Source: Candidatus Enterococcus courvalinii
GTDB taxonomy: Bacteria > Bacillota > Bacilli > Lactobacillales > Enterococcaceae
Length of the DNA: 49,691 nucleotides
Assembly (NCBI RefSeq): GCF_017315945.1
Contig: NZ_JAFLWI010000013.1
Span: forward strand, 1-49,691
Direction: 5' to 3'
The stretch's first letter is position 1. The number at the start of each line of letters is the position of its first letter. Below the pieces are notes generated by a model. That model did no database searches. It was not told the origin of the DNA and saw only the letters and a list, made by a program, of their open reading frames with translations. Of this stretch, positions 34,644-43,863 are shown one piece after another. Made by a program: the position numbers and the translations under genes.

Positions 34644-34689
34644 AACCCAGCCACAAGTTAGACTTTCTCGTCTAACTTGTGGCTGGGTT
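34644..34689 (+). terminator. terminator of pheST
   Basis: A 20-bp perfect stem starting AACCCAGCCACAAG (34644) and closing at 34689, loop TTTCTC, then T-rich TTATATTT. Unusually long. Confidence 0.85.
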
Positions 34690-34700
34690 ATATTTAGTCA

Positions 34701-34746
34701 AAAAGTGAGGACCAAAATGAAAAATATTTTGGTCCTCACTTTTTGA
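34701..34746. terminator. terminator of trpS (both directions possible)
   Basis: AAAAGTGAGGACCAAAAT pairs with ATTTTGGTCCTCACTTTT, flanked by A- and T-runs. It lies next to the trpS stop on the minus strand. Confidence 0.88.
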
Positions 34747-34755
34747 TTTTGATAG

Positions 34756-35766
34756 TTAGTTAAAATAGTTGATTCCCATCGCAGATTTTACTTCTGCTAA
34801 TGTTTCTGCTGCTACTTCTTTTGCAGCTAAACTGCCTTGACGTAACATTTCCATAACAGCTGCTGGATCTTTTTCAAACTCTTCACGGCGTGCACGAATT
34901 GGTGCAAATTCAGCTTCTAAAACGTCGATCAAGTAGCGCTTGATTTTAACGTCACCAAGCCCACCACGACGATAATGTGCTTTCATATCTTCGATTGTTT
35001 CTTTGTCTGTTCCGAAGACATCCAGATAAGTGAAGACCATGTTTCCTTCTACTTGACCAGGATCTTCCACATGAATGTGATTTGGATCTGTGTACATACT
35101 CATGACTTTTTTCTGAACAACATCAGCCGGGTCAGCAATATAGATACCATTGCCCAGTGACTTACTCATTTTCCCATTGCCATCGATTCCAGGTAAACGT
35201 CCCATTCCTTTTGGAGGGAAGACACCTTTTGGTTCAACAAGAACTTGACCATACGTATGGTTGAAGCTTTGCACGATTTCTTGTGTTTGTTCCAACATTG
35301 GTTTTTGATCTTCACCAACAGGAACTAAATTTGCTTTGAAAGCTGTGATGTCAGCAGCTTGTGAAATCGGATAAACAAAGAAACCCGTTGGGATACTTTC
35401 GCCAAATTTCTTTTGTTCGATTTCTGATTTCACTGTTGGATTTCTTTTCACACGCCCAACACTGACCAAGTTCATGTAATACATGGCTAACTCAGATAAC
35501 TCAGGAATTTGTGATTGGATAAATAAAGTTGATTTTTTCGGATCAAGACCAACAGCCAAGTAATCCAATGCGACTTGTAACACATTAGAAGAAACTTTTT
35601 CAGGATTTTTTGCATTATCTGTTAAAGCTTGCATGTCAGCAATCATGACAAACAATTGATTCTTTTCGTCAGCTTGCATTTCCACCCGCGTTTTTAAAGA
35701 ACCGACATAATGGCCAAGATGCAATCTTCCCGTTGGACGGTCTCCAGTCAATATAATATTTTTCAA
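34756..35766 (-). CDS. trpS: tryptophanyl-tRNA synthetase
   Basis: 336 residues when begun at TTG 35766-35764. AAAGAGG lies eight bases before it, and the protein then reads (M)[21 protein letters not shown], the family's normal N-terminus. A GTG nine bases earlier overlaps the ribosome site and would add three residues. Class I motifs: GHYVG (HIGH) and KMSKSL (KMSKS). Charges tRNA-Trp. No T-box is seen in the 250 bp upstream. Confidence 0.95.
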   Translation of the reverse strand: MKNIILTGDRPTGRLHLGHYVGSLKTRVEMQADEKNQLFVMIADMQALTDNAKNPEKVSSNVLQVALDYLAVGLDPKKSTLFIQSQIPELSELAMYYMNLVSVGRVKRNPTVKSEIEQKKFGESIPTGFFVYPISQAADITAFKANLVPVGEDQKPMLEQTQEIVQSFNHTYGQVLVEPKGVFPPKGMGRLPGIDGNGKMSKSLGNGIYIADPADVVQKKVMSMYTDPNHIHVEDPGQVEGNMVFTYLDVFGTDKETIEDMKAHYRRGGLGDVKIKRYLIDVLEAEFAPIRARREEFEKDPAAVMEMLRQGSLAAKEVAAETLAEVKSAMGINYFN

Positions 35767-35931
35767 AAAAGACACCTCTTTACGATTTGTAAGACTAGCA
35801 CTTTATATCTTACCGTTTTTTTTTGGAAGAAACAACTAGTCAAATGAAAAAACGCGGAAAGGATACAAAGGAAAATGAAAGGAAATGAACATTCAAAAAC
35901 AAAATATATTTGTAGAAAATAACGTAGAAAC

Positions 35932-35961
35932 TTTACATTTGCCTTTATTATCAGATATAAT
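35932..35961 (+). promoter_or_regulatory. promoter of the glutamine ABC operon
   Basis: TTTACA (35932-35937), 18-bp spacer, TATAAT (35956-35961), about 60 bp before the glnQ-type gene. I looked for a GlnR box (TGTNA-N7-TNACA) and saw no clear one. Confidence 0.6.
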
Positions 35962-36020
35962 ATGTTTTATTAAGTATCTTTAAAAGAAATCTTACTAAAT
36001 AATAATGGGAGTGTAATGAT

Positions 36021-36758
36021 ATGGCAATGATTGAATTTAAGAACGTGGAAAAGTACTATGGGAAATTCCATGCTTTGAAGAATATTAACCTCGAATTTGC
36101 GAAGGGGGAAGTAGTTGTTGTCATCGGGCCTTCAGGTTCTGGGAAAAGTACAATGCTACGTTGCATCAATGGCTTAGAAACCATTTCTTCAGGACAACTA
36201 CTGATAAATAACAAAGATTTAAGAGATAAACAGACAAAATTAACAGAAGTACGTAAAAATATCGGGATGGTTTTTCAACATTTTAATTTATACCCCAATA
36301 AAACCGTATTAGAAAACATCACACTAGCACCAATTAAAGTATTGAAGCAAGATCAAGCAACAGCAGTCAAAAATGCTGAAAAATTTTTAGATACAGTTAA
36401 CATGTTAGACAAAAAAGATTCTTATCCATCAATGCTATCTGGTGGACAACAACAGCGTGTTGCGATTGCCAGAGGTCTAGCCATGAATCCAGAGATGCTA
36501 CTATTTGATGAACCAACTTCAGCGCTTGACCCAGAAATGATTGGGGATGTACTAGACGTTATGAAGAAGTTAGCTAGAGAAGGAATGTCAATGATTGTGG
36601 TCACTCATGAAATGGGATTTGCCAAAGAAGTAGCAGATCGAGTAATTTTTATGGCTGAAGGAGAAGTTTTAGAAGATAGTCGCGATGTAAAAGGATTCTT
36701 TGACAATCCACAAGAAGAGCGCGCACAACAATTTATTAGTAAAGTAATCAACCATTAA
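36021..36758 (+). CDS. glnQ: polar amino acid (glutamine) ABC transporter ATPase
   Basis: 245 residues with the complete ABC set: Walker A GPSGSGKST, Q-loop VFQHFNLYPN, signature LSGGQQQRVAIARGLA, Walker B LLFDEPTSALDPE and H-loop VTHEMGFA. The GlnQ/HisP subfamily is recognisable (FDNPQEERAQQFISKVI at the end). First of four genes encoding ATPase, binding lipoprotein and two permeases, spaced 18, 11 and 14 bp. Confidence 0.93.
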   Translation: MAMIEFKNVEKYYGKFHALKNINLEFAKGEVVVVIGPSGSGKSTMLRCINGLETISSGQLLINNKDLRDKQTKLTEVRKNIGMVFQHFNLYPNKTVLENITLAPIKVLKQDQATAVKNAEKFLDTVNMLDKKDSYPSMLSGGQQQRVAIARGLAMNPEMLLFDEPTSALDPEMIGDVLDVMKKLAREGMSMIVVTHEMGFAKEVADRVIFMAEGEVLEDSRDVKGFFDNPQEERAQQFISKVINH

Positions 36759-36776
36759 AAATTTAGGAGGAATTGT

Positions 36777-37592
36777 ATGAAAAAGCATAAAAGCTTTCGT
36801 CTACTCTTTCTGCTAAGTATCGTGTTACTTGCACTGGTTGGCTGTAAAGGGGCAAGCGTAGCGGACGAGAATATCGCAGAAAGAATCAAAGAAACAAAGG
36901 AGATTACTTGGGGTGTCAAATATGATACTCGTTTATTTGGAATGATGGACATCAAGTCTGGCGAAGTTCAAGGCTTCGATATCGATATTGCAAAAGCAAT
37001 CACTAAGAAAATACTTGGTAAAGAAGGACAAGCAAATTTTGTTGAAGTGACGTCGAAAACTAGGATTCCGTTGTTAAAAAATGGAAATATCGATGCGATC
37101 ATCGCGACGATGACGATTACAGATGAACGAAAAAAACAAGTGGATTTTTCAGACGTTTATTTTGATGCTGGACAATCTTTGTTAGTCAAAAAAGGAAGCA
37201 GTATCCAAAGTGTGACTGATTTAGATGCTTCGACAACAGTTTTGGCTGTCAAAGGTTCGACTTCAGCAGCGAATATTCGTGAACATGCACCCGATGCAAA
37301 TATCTTAGAACTAGAGAATTATGCAGAGGCGTTTACGGCGCTTCAGTCGGGTCAAGGAGATGCAATGACGACTGATAATGCGATCCTTTTAGGAATGGCG
37401 GATGAAAATCCAGCCTATACGTTGGCAGGAGGTACATTTACTAACGAACCTTATGGAATTGCCATCAATAAAGGACAGGAAGAATTTTTGGACAAAGTCA
37501 ATCAAGCATTAGCAGAAATGATTGCTGACGGCACATATGATGAAATTTATCAACACTGGTTTCCAAATGAAACAGATGGCAAAGTTGATTAA
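36777..37592 (+). CDS. amino acid (glutamine-type) binding lipoprotein
   Basis: 271 residues. Lipobox LALVGC with Cys22, then a family 3 solute-binding domain: GEVQGFDIDIAKAITKKIL, ATMTITDERKKQVDFSD, and NEPYGIAINKG near the end. Anchored outside the membrane, it captures the substrate for the two permeases encoded next. The specificity (glutamine, glutamate, aspartate or another polar residue) cannot be told by eye. AGGAGG precedes the ATG. Confidence 0.92.
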   Translation: MKKHKSFRLLFLLSIVLLALVGCKGASVADENIAERIKETKEITWGVKYDTRLFGMMDIKSGEVQGFDIDIAKAITKKILGKEGQANFVEVTSKTRIPLLKNGNIDAIIATMTITDERKKQVDFSDVYFDAGQSLLVKKGSSIQSVTDLDASTTVLAVKGSTSAANIREHAPDANILELENYAEAFTALQSGQGDAMTTDNAILLGMADENPAYTLAGGTFTNEPYGIAINKGQEEFLDKVNQALAEMIADGTYDEIYQHWFPNETDGKVD

Positions 37593-37603
37593 GGAGGGGC
37601 AAT

Positions 37604-38251
37604 ATGAGTGAATTGATACAAACTTATGGAGCGACCTTTGCAGAAGGATTCAAAATTACAATCTTTTCCAGTATTTTGGCGCTCATAGCTAGTTTAGTTA
37701 TTGGAACATTGATGGCAATTTTTCAGTTGTCAAAAAATAAATTGATCAATGGTTTAGCAAAAGCTTATGTTGAGTTTTTCCGGAATATTCCGTTGCTAAT
37801 CATTGTCATGTTTTTCTACGTAGTTGTACCAATGTATTGGATGCAATTAGACGGGTTTCAAGCTGGAACGATCGGCTTAACGATTTATACTTCCGCATTC
37901 ATTGCAGAAACGGTTCGTTCAGGAATCCAAACAGTTCCTAGTGGACAAATGGAAGCCGGCATGTCTTCTGGTTTTACTTACTCAGAAACGATGCGCTATA
38001 TCGTCTTGCCCCAAGCGTTTAAGATAGTTATTCCACCGTTAGGAAATCAGTTCATCAATCTAGTGAAAAACTCATCTATTTTAGCAATGGTTGCAGGATT
38101 AGATTTGATGTATCAAGGTGACTTGATTGCTAGTGAAACATTCAATACATTTGATACCTATATTATTGTTGGTCTATTTTATTTGATTATTACATTGCCC
38201 CTTTCTTATTTGATGGTTCATCTTGAGAAAAAATGGGCAGTTCGTTCATAG
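37604..38251 (+). CDS. amino acid ABC transporter permease (GlnP/GlnM type)
   Basis: 215 residues, about five membrane segments. Conserved HisM/GlnP elements: YVEFFRNIPLLIIVMFFY and the EAA loop EAGMSSGFTYSETMRYIVLPQAF (split by spacing from GNQFINLVKNSS). Pairs with the following permease as a heterodimeric channel served by the ATPase at 36021. Confidence 0.92.
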   Translation: MSELIQTYGATFAEGFKITIFSSILALIASLVIGTLMAIFQLSKNKLINGLAKAYVEFFRNIPLLIIVMFFYVVVPMYWMQLDGFQAGTIGLTIYTSAFIAETVRSGIQTVPSGQMEAGMSSGFTYSETMRYIVLPQAFKIVIPPLGNQFINLVKNSSILAMVAGLDLMYQGDLIASETFNTFDTYIIVGLFYLIITLPLSYLMVHLEKKWAVRS

Positions 38252-38265
38252 AAGGAGGAAGTTGA

Positions 38266-38922
38266 ATGGATTTTAGTGGTGCTTTTTCATGGATGAATAT
38301 CCGTTTTTTACTAGAAGGATTGAAAGTGACTGTCGAAGTTTCTTTGGTCTCGATCATCTTTAGTTTTTTGATTGGTGGTTTAACTGGCGTGATTCGTTTT
38401 GCGAATATTCCTTATTTATCCAAAATCGTTGGCTTGGTGATTGATGTCATTCGAAATCTGCCATTGTTACTAATCATTTTCTTCACATATTTTGCTTTAC
38501 CACAAGTGGGTATTCAAATGAATATCTTTTGGTCTGCCGTTGCTGCGTTGACGATTTTTGAATCAGCTATGCTATCAGAAATATTCCGCGCAGGCTTGAA
38601 TGCCGTACCAAAAGGGCAAATGGAAGCAGGTTTATCAACAGGATTGACTTACATCGAAACGATGCGGAAAATCGTCATGCCGCAAGCGTTTAAGTCGATG
38701 ATTCCTGCAATCGTCAGTCAATTGATTTCGCTAATTAAAGATACGTCATTAGCCGTAATTATTTCTTTACCAGAATTGACGCACCAAGCCCGAATCATTT
38801 ATGGGCAAAATACAAATTATGTTTTGCCGATGTTTGTCGCGATGACTTTGATGTACTTTGTCATTTGTTACGCATTATCATTATTATCTGGATTTTTAGA
38901 ACGACGGAAGTACAGTTATTAA
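38266..38922 (+). CDS. amino acid ABC transporter permease (GlnP type)
   Basis: 218 residues, homologous to the preceding gene product. Membrane segments, DVIRNLPLLLIIFFTYF, and EAA loop EAGLSTGLTYIETMRKIVMPQAF followed by SLIKDTSLAVIIS. Last gene of the importer operon; a terminator-like stem follows at 38963. Confidence 0.92.
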   Translation: MDFSGAFSWMNIRFLLEGLKVTVEVSLVSIIFSFLIGGLTGVIRFANIPYLSKIVGLVIDVIRNLPLLLIIFFTYFALPQVGIQMNIFWSAVAALTIFESAMLSEIFRAGLNAVPKGQMEAGLSTGLTYIETMRKIVMPQAFKSMIPAIVSQLISLIKDTSLAVIISLPELTHQARIIYGQNTNYVLPMFVAMTLMYFVICYALSLLSGFLERRKYSY

Positions 38923-38962
38923 GAAAGAAAAAATCTCAAATTCTTTGTTGAAAATGAGCCGA

Positions 38963-39008
38963 CCCCCGAAAGTTAGACCTGAAAATCTAACTTTTGGAGG
39001 TTTTTTTC
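38963..39008 (+). terminator. terminator of the ABC operon
   Basis: CCCCCGAAAGTTAGA / TCTAACTTTTGGAGG (38963-38977, 38986-39000) with two imperfect pairs, then seven T. Confidence 0.82.
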
Positions 39009-39122
39009 TTTGGAAAAAGAGCGTGCTAAGCAATCCATTCAAAAAGTTCAAGACTTGAAAAATTGCCTCAAAAAGTCCACAATAGACAAATAGAATGAAA
39101 TCAAAAAAAAGGATGGGTTCCA

Positions 39123-39935
39123 TTGTCAGATAATCGCCCAATAGGCTTTATTGATTCAGGTGTTGGCGGACTTACAGTTGTCAAAGAAGCACTGAAACAA
39201 TTGCCAAATGAAAATATTTTATATGTAGGAGATACCGCGCGTTGTCCATACGGCCCACGACCAGCAGAACAAGTGATTCAATTTACGTGGGAAATGACCA
39301 ATTATTTGGTTGATCAAGGCATCAAAATGCTTGTGATTGCTTGTAATACGGCAACGTCAGTAGCTCTAGATGAAATCAAAGCAGCGTTACCTATTCCTGT
39401 GATTGGCGTCATCCTTCCAGGAACGCGCGCGGCTTTAAAAGCAACGAAAAATAAACAAGTAGGAGTGATTGCCACATTAGGCACGGTGAAAAGTGGCGCC
39501 TATGAATCAGCACTCAAAGAAAAAGCACCAGAGTTGACTGTTAGTAGCTTACCTTGTCCAAAGTTTGTTTCGGTGGTAGAAAGCAATGAGTATCACTCCT
39601 CTGTTGCAAAGAAAATCGTAGCAGAAACTTTAGCACCATTATTAACCAAAAAATTAGATACACTTATTTTAGGCTGTACCCACTATCCATTATTACGCCC
39701 GATTATTCAAAACGTGATGGGAGAAAATGTGACTTTGATCGACTCGGGTGCGGAGACTGTCGGAGAAGTTTCTATGCTCCTTGATTATTTTGAAATTAGT
39801 AACAATCCTATTCCAGGAAGAACAATCAGCAAATTTTATACAACCGGCTCGCCAAAGTTGTTCAAAGAAATTGCGCAAGACTGGTTACCACTTGATGAGT
39901 TAGAAGTTGAACATATCGAATTAGGAGGAAATTAA
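39123..39935 (+). CDS. murI: glutamate racemase
   Basis: 270 residues beginning with TTG 39123 after AAAGGATGGG. Racemase motifs: [30 protein letters not shown] (catalytic Asp/Cys region is [14 protein letters not shown] with Cys ~74) and the second catalytic Cys in [10 protein letters not shown] (~185). Makes D-glutamate for peptidoglycan. First of a tight run (3-bp gap to rph-rdgB), a conserved Lactobacillales arrangement. Confidence 0.95.
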   Translation: MSDNRPIGFIDSGVGGLTVVKEALKQLPNENILYVGDTARCPYGPRPAEQVIQFTWEMTNYLVDQGIKMLVIACNTATSVALDEIKAALPIPVIGVILPGTRAALKATKNKQVGVIATLGTVKSGAYESALKEKAPELTVSSLPCPKFVSVVESNEYHSSVAKKIVAETLAPLLTKKLDTLILGCTHYPLLRPIIQNVMGENVTLIDSGAETVGEVSMLLDYFEISNNPIPGRTISKFYTTGSPKLFKEIAQDWLPLDELEVEHIELGGN

Positions 39936-39938
39936 CGC

Positions 39939-41297
39939 ATGCGTCATGATGGAAGAAAAGCACAAGAATTAAGAAAAATCGATATTCGTACCAATGTATT
40001 CAAACACCCTGAGGGGTCAGTGGTCATTAGTTTTGGTGACACAGAAGTGATTTGTTCTGCAACAATTGAAGAATCTGTTCCACCATTTTTACGCGGAACG
40101 GGTACAGGTTGGGTTACGGCAGAATACAGCATGCTTCCTCGAGCAACAAATACCAGAAACCGTCGTGAAAGCAGCAAAGGAAAATTAACCGGTCGAACAA
40201 TGGAAATCCAACGATTGATTGGGCGCTCTTTACGCGCAGTCGTCGATTTGGAAAAGTTAGGTGAAAGAAGCATTATTGTTGATTGTGATGTGGTCCAAGC
40301 TGATGGTGGAACACGTACAGCAAGTATTACAGGTGCGTTTGTCGCTTTAACATTAGCAATTGAAAAACTAGTCAGAGAAAAAGAAGTGACAGAAGATCCA
40401 TTGAAAGAACACTTGGCTGCCATTAGTGTAGGAATTTTACCTGATGGTCAATGTGTAACAGATTTGGATTATGAAGAAGATTCTGCAGCATTAGTTGATA
40501 TGAATTTAGTGATGACTGAATCTGGAAAATTTGTAGAGATTCAAGGAACAGGCGAAGAAGCAACCTTTGATGGCGAACAATTGAACGATATGCTTTTTTA
40601 TGGAAAGTCAGCAATCGAACAGCTGATTGCAGAACAAAAGCATGCGTTGTTGACTGAACTTTCTGCTAAAGAAAGTCAACTAGAAGATGGAACAAAAACA
40701 ATTGTCATTGCAACAAAAAATCCTGGGAAAGCGGAAGAGTTCCGCCAAATGTTTGGCAAAGAAGGATATGCAGTTAAAACCTTGTTTGACTACCCAGAAA
40801 TACCAGACGTGGAAGAAACGGGGAAAACATTTGAAGAAAATGCGCGCTTAAAGGCTGAAACAATTGCACAAATCTTGAAACAGCCTGTACTGGCCGATGA
40901 TTCCGGCTTAAAAGTCGATGCACTAGGTGGGATGCCCGGCGTTTATTCTGCACGTTTTGCCGGTGAACCAAAAAGTGATGCAGGAAACAATGCAAAATTA
41001 TTGCACGAGTTAACAGATGTCCCGAATGAACAACGAACAGCGCAATTTCATTGCACGTTAGTCTTTGCAGCGCCTGATAAAGATAGTTTAGTAGTAGAAG
41101 CTGAATGGCCAGGAAAAATTGCTAGAATTCCTGAAGGGGACAATGGGTTTGGTTATGATCCGCTATTCATTCCAGATGGTTCAACACATACAGCTGCGGA
41201 AATGTCTGGTGAGGAAAAAAATCAAGTGAGCCATCGTGGACAAGCAATGAAAAAATTGAGCCAAAAATGGCAACAGTGGTTGGAAGGAGCAAAATAA
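39939..41297 (+). CDS. fused RNase PH and RdgB/HAM1 nucleoside triphosphate pyrophosphatase
   Basis: 452 residues, two whole enzymes in one frame. Residues 1-~245 are RNase PH ([51 protein letters not shown]), a phosphorolytic 3' exonuclease that matures tRNA ends. Residues ~256-452 are RdgB/HAM1 ([47 protein letters not shown]), which removes ITP, dITP and XTP from nucleotide pools. The fusion is known from enterococci and some relatives. Confidence 0.95.
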   Translation: MRHDGRKAQELRKIDIRTNVFKHPEGSVVISFGDTEVICSATIEESVPPFLRGTGTGWVTAEYSMLPRATNTRNRRESSKGKLTGRTMEIQRLIGRSLRAVVDLEKLGERSIIVDCDVVQADGGTRTASITGAFVALTLAIEKLVREKEVTEDPLKEHLAAISVGILPDGQCVTDLDYEEDSAALVDMNLVMTESGKFVEIQGTGEEATFDGEQLNDMLFYGKSAIEQLIAEQKHALLTELSAKESQLEDGTKTIVIATKNPGKAEEFRQMFGKEGYAVKTLFDYPEIPDVEETGKTFEENARLKAETIAQILKQPVLADDSGLKVDALGGMPGVYSARFAGEPKSDAGNNAKLLHELTDVPNEQRTAQFHCTLVFAAPDKDSLVVEAEWPGKIARIPEGDNGFGYDPLFIPDGSTHTAAEMSGEEKNQVSHRGQAMKKLSQKWQQWLEGAK

Positions 41298-41810
41298 ATG
41301 CGCTATTTAGTTGTAAGTGATAATCATGGTGACCGTGATATTTTGGTGGACTTAGTCAAACGTTATCGTTCGGACGTTGATTTTTTCTTTCATTGTGGGG
41401 ATTCAGAGTTACCTGCAGATGATGCATTGTGGGAAAACTTTCAAGTTGTTCAGGGAAATTGTGATTACGGCCCGGGGTTTGAAGCAAAAAAAGTCATCAA
41501 TACTGGTCGTGACACCATTTATCTTACCCATGGACATCTATCGAATGTTCGTTTTGATTTGACTCAGTTAGCTTTAGAAGCACAATCAGTCGAAGCCAAT
41601 ATGGCACTTTTTGGTCACACACATCAAATCGGTTGTGAGATGGAAAATGGTATTTTATTTTTAAATCCTGGTAGTGTTTCACAACCACGCGGCCCCATTC
41701 AAATCCCGTCGTATGCAATCATTGAAAGTTTAGCTGATGAAATCAATGTTCAATATTATAATCGTGCACATCAACCAGTAGAGGAATTAGTATTTCACTT
41801 TTCTCGCTGA
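41298..41810 (+). CDS. YfcE/MJ0936-type metallophosphoesterase
   Basis: 170 residues with two-metal phosphoesterase motifs: VVSDNHGD (D-x-H, with Asn replacing the usual Thr/Ser), HCGDSE (GD), VQGNCD (GN-x-D), LTHGH (H) and FGHTHQ (GHTH). It abuts rph-rdgB with no gap. The family hydrolyses phosphodiesters; its physiological substrate is unknown. Confidence 0.9.
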   Translation: MRYLVVSDNHGDRDILVDLVKRYRSDVDFFFHCGDSELPADDALWENFQVVQGNCDYGPGFEAKKVINTGRDTIYLTHGHLSNVRFDLTQLALEAQSVEANMALFGHTHQIGCEMENGILFLNPGSVSQPRGPIQIPSYAIIESLADEINVQYYNRAHQPVEELVFHFSR

Positions 41811-41921
41811 TTTTATGGACGAATTTCTAATTTTTGCTAAAAGTTCATCATTTCTTTATGAATTTTGCATCCGTTTTCGGTAAAATAAACTTGTTGAACA
41901 AACAAGAATGGAGGCCACTCG

Positions 41922-42422
41922 ATGATTGGACCTGTAGTAAGAGAATTGCTGTTGGAAAATCAAGACACATTTTTGATTCCAGCAGAGAATGTAGCAAATG
42001 TTCTTTACCAAAATCCGCTTTCTCACGGCTTGCTTGTTTTGTCGAAAGTCGGATATTCAAAAATCCCGGTCTTAGACAAAAACGATCGCTTTGTTGGATT
42101 AATTAGTTTATCTGATGTTGTGAATAAAATGCTGGATTTGCAAAATATCAGCATGGAACCATTAGAAGGATTGACAGTCGCAGATGTAATGGAAGTGGAT
42201 GTCACAACGGTTGACGAAAACTGGGAGCTAGAAGATGTATTGCATTTGTTAGTTAACTCACCCTTTTTACCAGTTGTGACAGAAGACAAAGTTTTTAAAG
42301 GAATCATCACGCGAAAAGAATTATTAAAAGCGGTAAATTTCATGGTTCACGAATTAGAGAGACGAAATATTTTGACTTCTAAAACAGAAGGACTAAAAGA
42401 AACAATCAATCTGTTAAATTAA
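41922..42422 (+). CDS. CBS-domain protein, probable c-di-AMP-binding CbpB/DarB
   Basis: 166 residues formed by two CBS domains (LSKVGYSKIPVLDKNDRFVGLISLSDV; TVADVMEVDVTTVDENWELEDVLHLLV then FLPVVTEDKVFKGIITRKELLKAV). The N-terminus FLIPAENVANVLYQNPLSHGLLVL matches YkuL/DarB proteins, renamed CbpB for c-di-AMP binding. In Bacillus apo-DarB stimulates the (p)ppGpp synthase Rel. Distal to murI-rph-rdgB-yfcE, a conserved neighbourhood. AATGGAGG is the ribosome site. Confidence 0.85.
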   Translation: MIGPVVRELLLENQDTFLIPAENVANVLYQNPLSHGLLVLSKVGYSKIPVLDKNDRFVGLISLSDVVNKMLDLQNISMEPLEGLTVADVMEVDVTTVDENWELEDVLHLLVNSPFLPVVTEDKVFKGIITRKELLKAVNFMVHELERRNILTSKTEGLKETINLLN

Positions 42423-42478
42423 AAAAACAATCATTTTATTTTATCGGTTATTTTAAACGTGAAATAGTTGATTAAAAG

Positions 42479-42518
42479 CAGACAGAGCAATGGTTTTGCT
42501 TCTGTCTGTTTTTTTTGT
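42479..42518 (+). terminator. terminator of the murI region
   Basis: CAGACAGAGCAA / TTGCTTCTGTCTG stem (from 42479) followed by ten T. Confidence 0.9.
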
Positions 42519-42554
42519 TGTGCAACTTAATAACCAAACGGTCAAGCATATTTA

Positions 42555-42583
42555 TTTCCAAAACGAAAGTAAGCGGTTACAAT
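42555..42583 (+). promoter_or_regulatory. LPMO promoter with cre-like CcpA site
   Basis: TTTCCA (42555-42560), 17 bp, TACAAT (42578-42583). AAGTAAGCGGTTACA (42567-42581) matches cre consensus WTGNAANCGNWNNCW with one mismatch and overlaps the -10. This predicts glucose repression of the chitin-active enzyme. Confidence 0.55.
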
Positions 42584-42612
42584 GTAGCTATCAAATTATA
42601 GGAGGTTCATTT

Positions 42613-43191
42613 ATGAAAAAGCTTGGTAAAGTCTTATTGTTGGTTTTGGTTGGAGTTGGCTTGTTTGGTTTTAGTCTTCCTGGATTTGCACATGGCTATG
42701 TAACACAACCTGGTAGTCGTGCCTATTTTGGAACGGCAGCTGCAGGGAACTTGAATCAAAATGTTGGTCGTGCACAGTGGGAACCACAAAGTATTGAAGC
42801 ATTGAAAAATACATTTATTGACGGAAAAATTGCAAGTGCAGGCGTAACTGGTTTTGAACCTTTAGACGAACAAACAGCGACGCGTTGGCATAAGAGTCAA
42901 ATCAATACTGGCTCATTAAATGTTTCTTGGACACTAACTGCCCAACACCGCACAAGTACTTGGGATTACTACATGACAAAACCAGGTTGGAATCCTAACC
43001 AGCCATTAAAATTTAGCGATTTTGAACGAATTGGTCAAGTAAATGACAATGCAACAGTACCACCAAAATTGGTGAACCATACCATCTCTGTTCCGCAAGA
43101 TCGCAAGGGTTATCACATTATTTTAGCCGTTTGGAATATTAGTGATACGGTGAATGCCTTCTATCAAGTTATGGACGTGAATGTTCAATAA
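42613..43191 (+). CDS. AA10 lytic polysaccharide monooxygenase (chitin-active type)
   Basis: 192 residues from ATG 42613 (GGAGG upstream; a longer frame to 42490 runs through a terminator). Signal peptide ends GFA, leaving His28 as the mature N-terminus (HGYVTQPGSRAYF), the first ligand of the copper histidine brace. The second His is in TLTAQHRTSTWDYYMTKPGWNPN, and the axial Phe/Tyr region is in AVWNISDTVNAFYQVMDVNV. Single AA10 domain without a chitin-binding module, like EfaCBM33A of E. faecalis. No chitinase neighbour is seen. Secreted; oxidises crystalline chitin. Confidence 0.93.
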   Translation: MKKLGKVLLLVLVGVGLFGFSLPGFAHGYVTQPGSRAYFGTAAAGNLNQNVGRAQWEPQSIEALKNTFIDGKIASAGVTGFEPLDEQTATRWHKSQINTGSLNVSWTLTAQHRTSTWDYYMTKPGWNPNQPLKFSDFERIGQVNDNATVPPKLVNHTISVPQDRKGYHIILAVWNISDTVNAFYQVMDVNVQ

Positions 43192-43286
43192 AAAGTGAAG
43201 ATAAAAAAGAGTGGCAGATCATGCCAACCTCCAAAGCCTAGTTTTTGGGGGGAGGGCACATGAGATATAATTATTTTTTGCCATTT

Positions 43287-43322
43287 AAGAGTCCGAAACG
43301 TTTATATTTCGGTCTCTTTTTT
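43287..43322 (+). terminator. terminator after LPMO gene
   Basis: AAGAGTCCGAAA / TTTCGGTCTCTT (43287-43298, 43307-43318), then T. Confidence 0.85.
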
Positions 43323-43323
43323 G

Positions 43324-43664
43324 TTGATATATTTGCAATTCGTTAGTATCAAAAACGGATATTCAGAAAGCTTGTTGAAATTGTGGCGAGTGAAAATTAT
43401 TCAAGAGTAATTACCACTAGCCAAACCCACAAGCATAGATTCAAAAAATAGAAAATATTCAAGAAGAAAAAACTTCAGCCAAAATAAAATAAAGCAAAAA
43501 GAAAGGACAAAAGAATTGGAAAAATTACCTCTCGCCGTAAAAAAGGAAATACAGTCTGAGACACTCAGATGGTGCCACTGACAAGGTGCGTAGGGAAAGC
43601 TGACTTTCTTCTTTTATTAGTTAGAAAAAGGAGAACAGAGCGCATACTCTTGTTCTCCTTTTTT
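43324..43664 (+). ncRNA. candidate structured non-coding RNA
   Basis: A 340-bp gene-free stretch between two terminators. It has a promoter-like TTGATA-17-TATCAA (43324-43352). A nested stem set follows at once: GCTTGT/ACAAGC (43370-43375, 43429-43434), GTGG/CCAC (43383-43386, 43414-43417) and AATTA/TAATT (43395-43399, 43408-43412). Then come a CTGAG-ACA-CTCAG hairpin near 43557 and a strong terminator, AAAAAGGAGAACA / TGTTCTCCTTTTT (43625-43663). A ~300-nt transcript is predicted; no known RNA family recognised. Confidence 0.4.
43625..43664 (+). terminator. intrinsic terminator with no coding gene upstream
   Basis: AAAAAGGAGAACA (43625-43637) / TGTTCTCCTTTTTT (43651-43664). The nearest plus-strand gene already has its own terminator at 43287, so this one should end an unannotated transcript or serve the minus strand MscS gene. 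Confidence 0.8.
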
Positions 43665-43863
43665 GCTGTTTCCACAAGAGTAAGTGTTACTCGCGTGATA
43701 ATCTGAGAGACATGCCGCGTAAAAACAACATAGTATAGTGGAAAATCAAATGACAGGATTATCATTCTGGAAATGAAATGATCACTCTTTTTTATAGAAA
43801 AAGTTTGTAAACTATAACAGGGTATGTCTGATCTTTTATTTTTTGACAAAGTTTTTCTTCATT

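Noticed and set aside
35767-36020. T-box upstream of trpS and GlnR box upstream of glnQ
   Set aside because: Looked for GGGTGGNACCGCG on the minus strand and TGTNA-N7-TNACA on the plus strand; neither is present.
42490-42612. N-terminal extension of the LPMO gene
   Set aside because: The upstream part begins in the preceding terminator and passes through the promoter; ATG 42613 has GGAGG and starts a proper signal peptide.
43565-43849. Minus-strand 94-codon frame
   Set aside because: Crosses a strong terminator stem (43625-43664), lacks a ribosome site and reads as low-quality protein.
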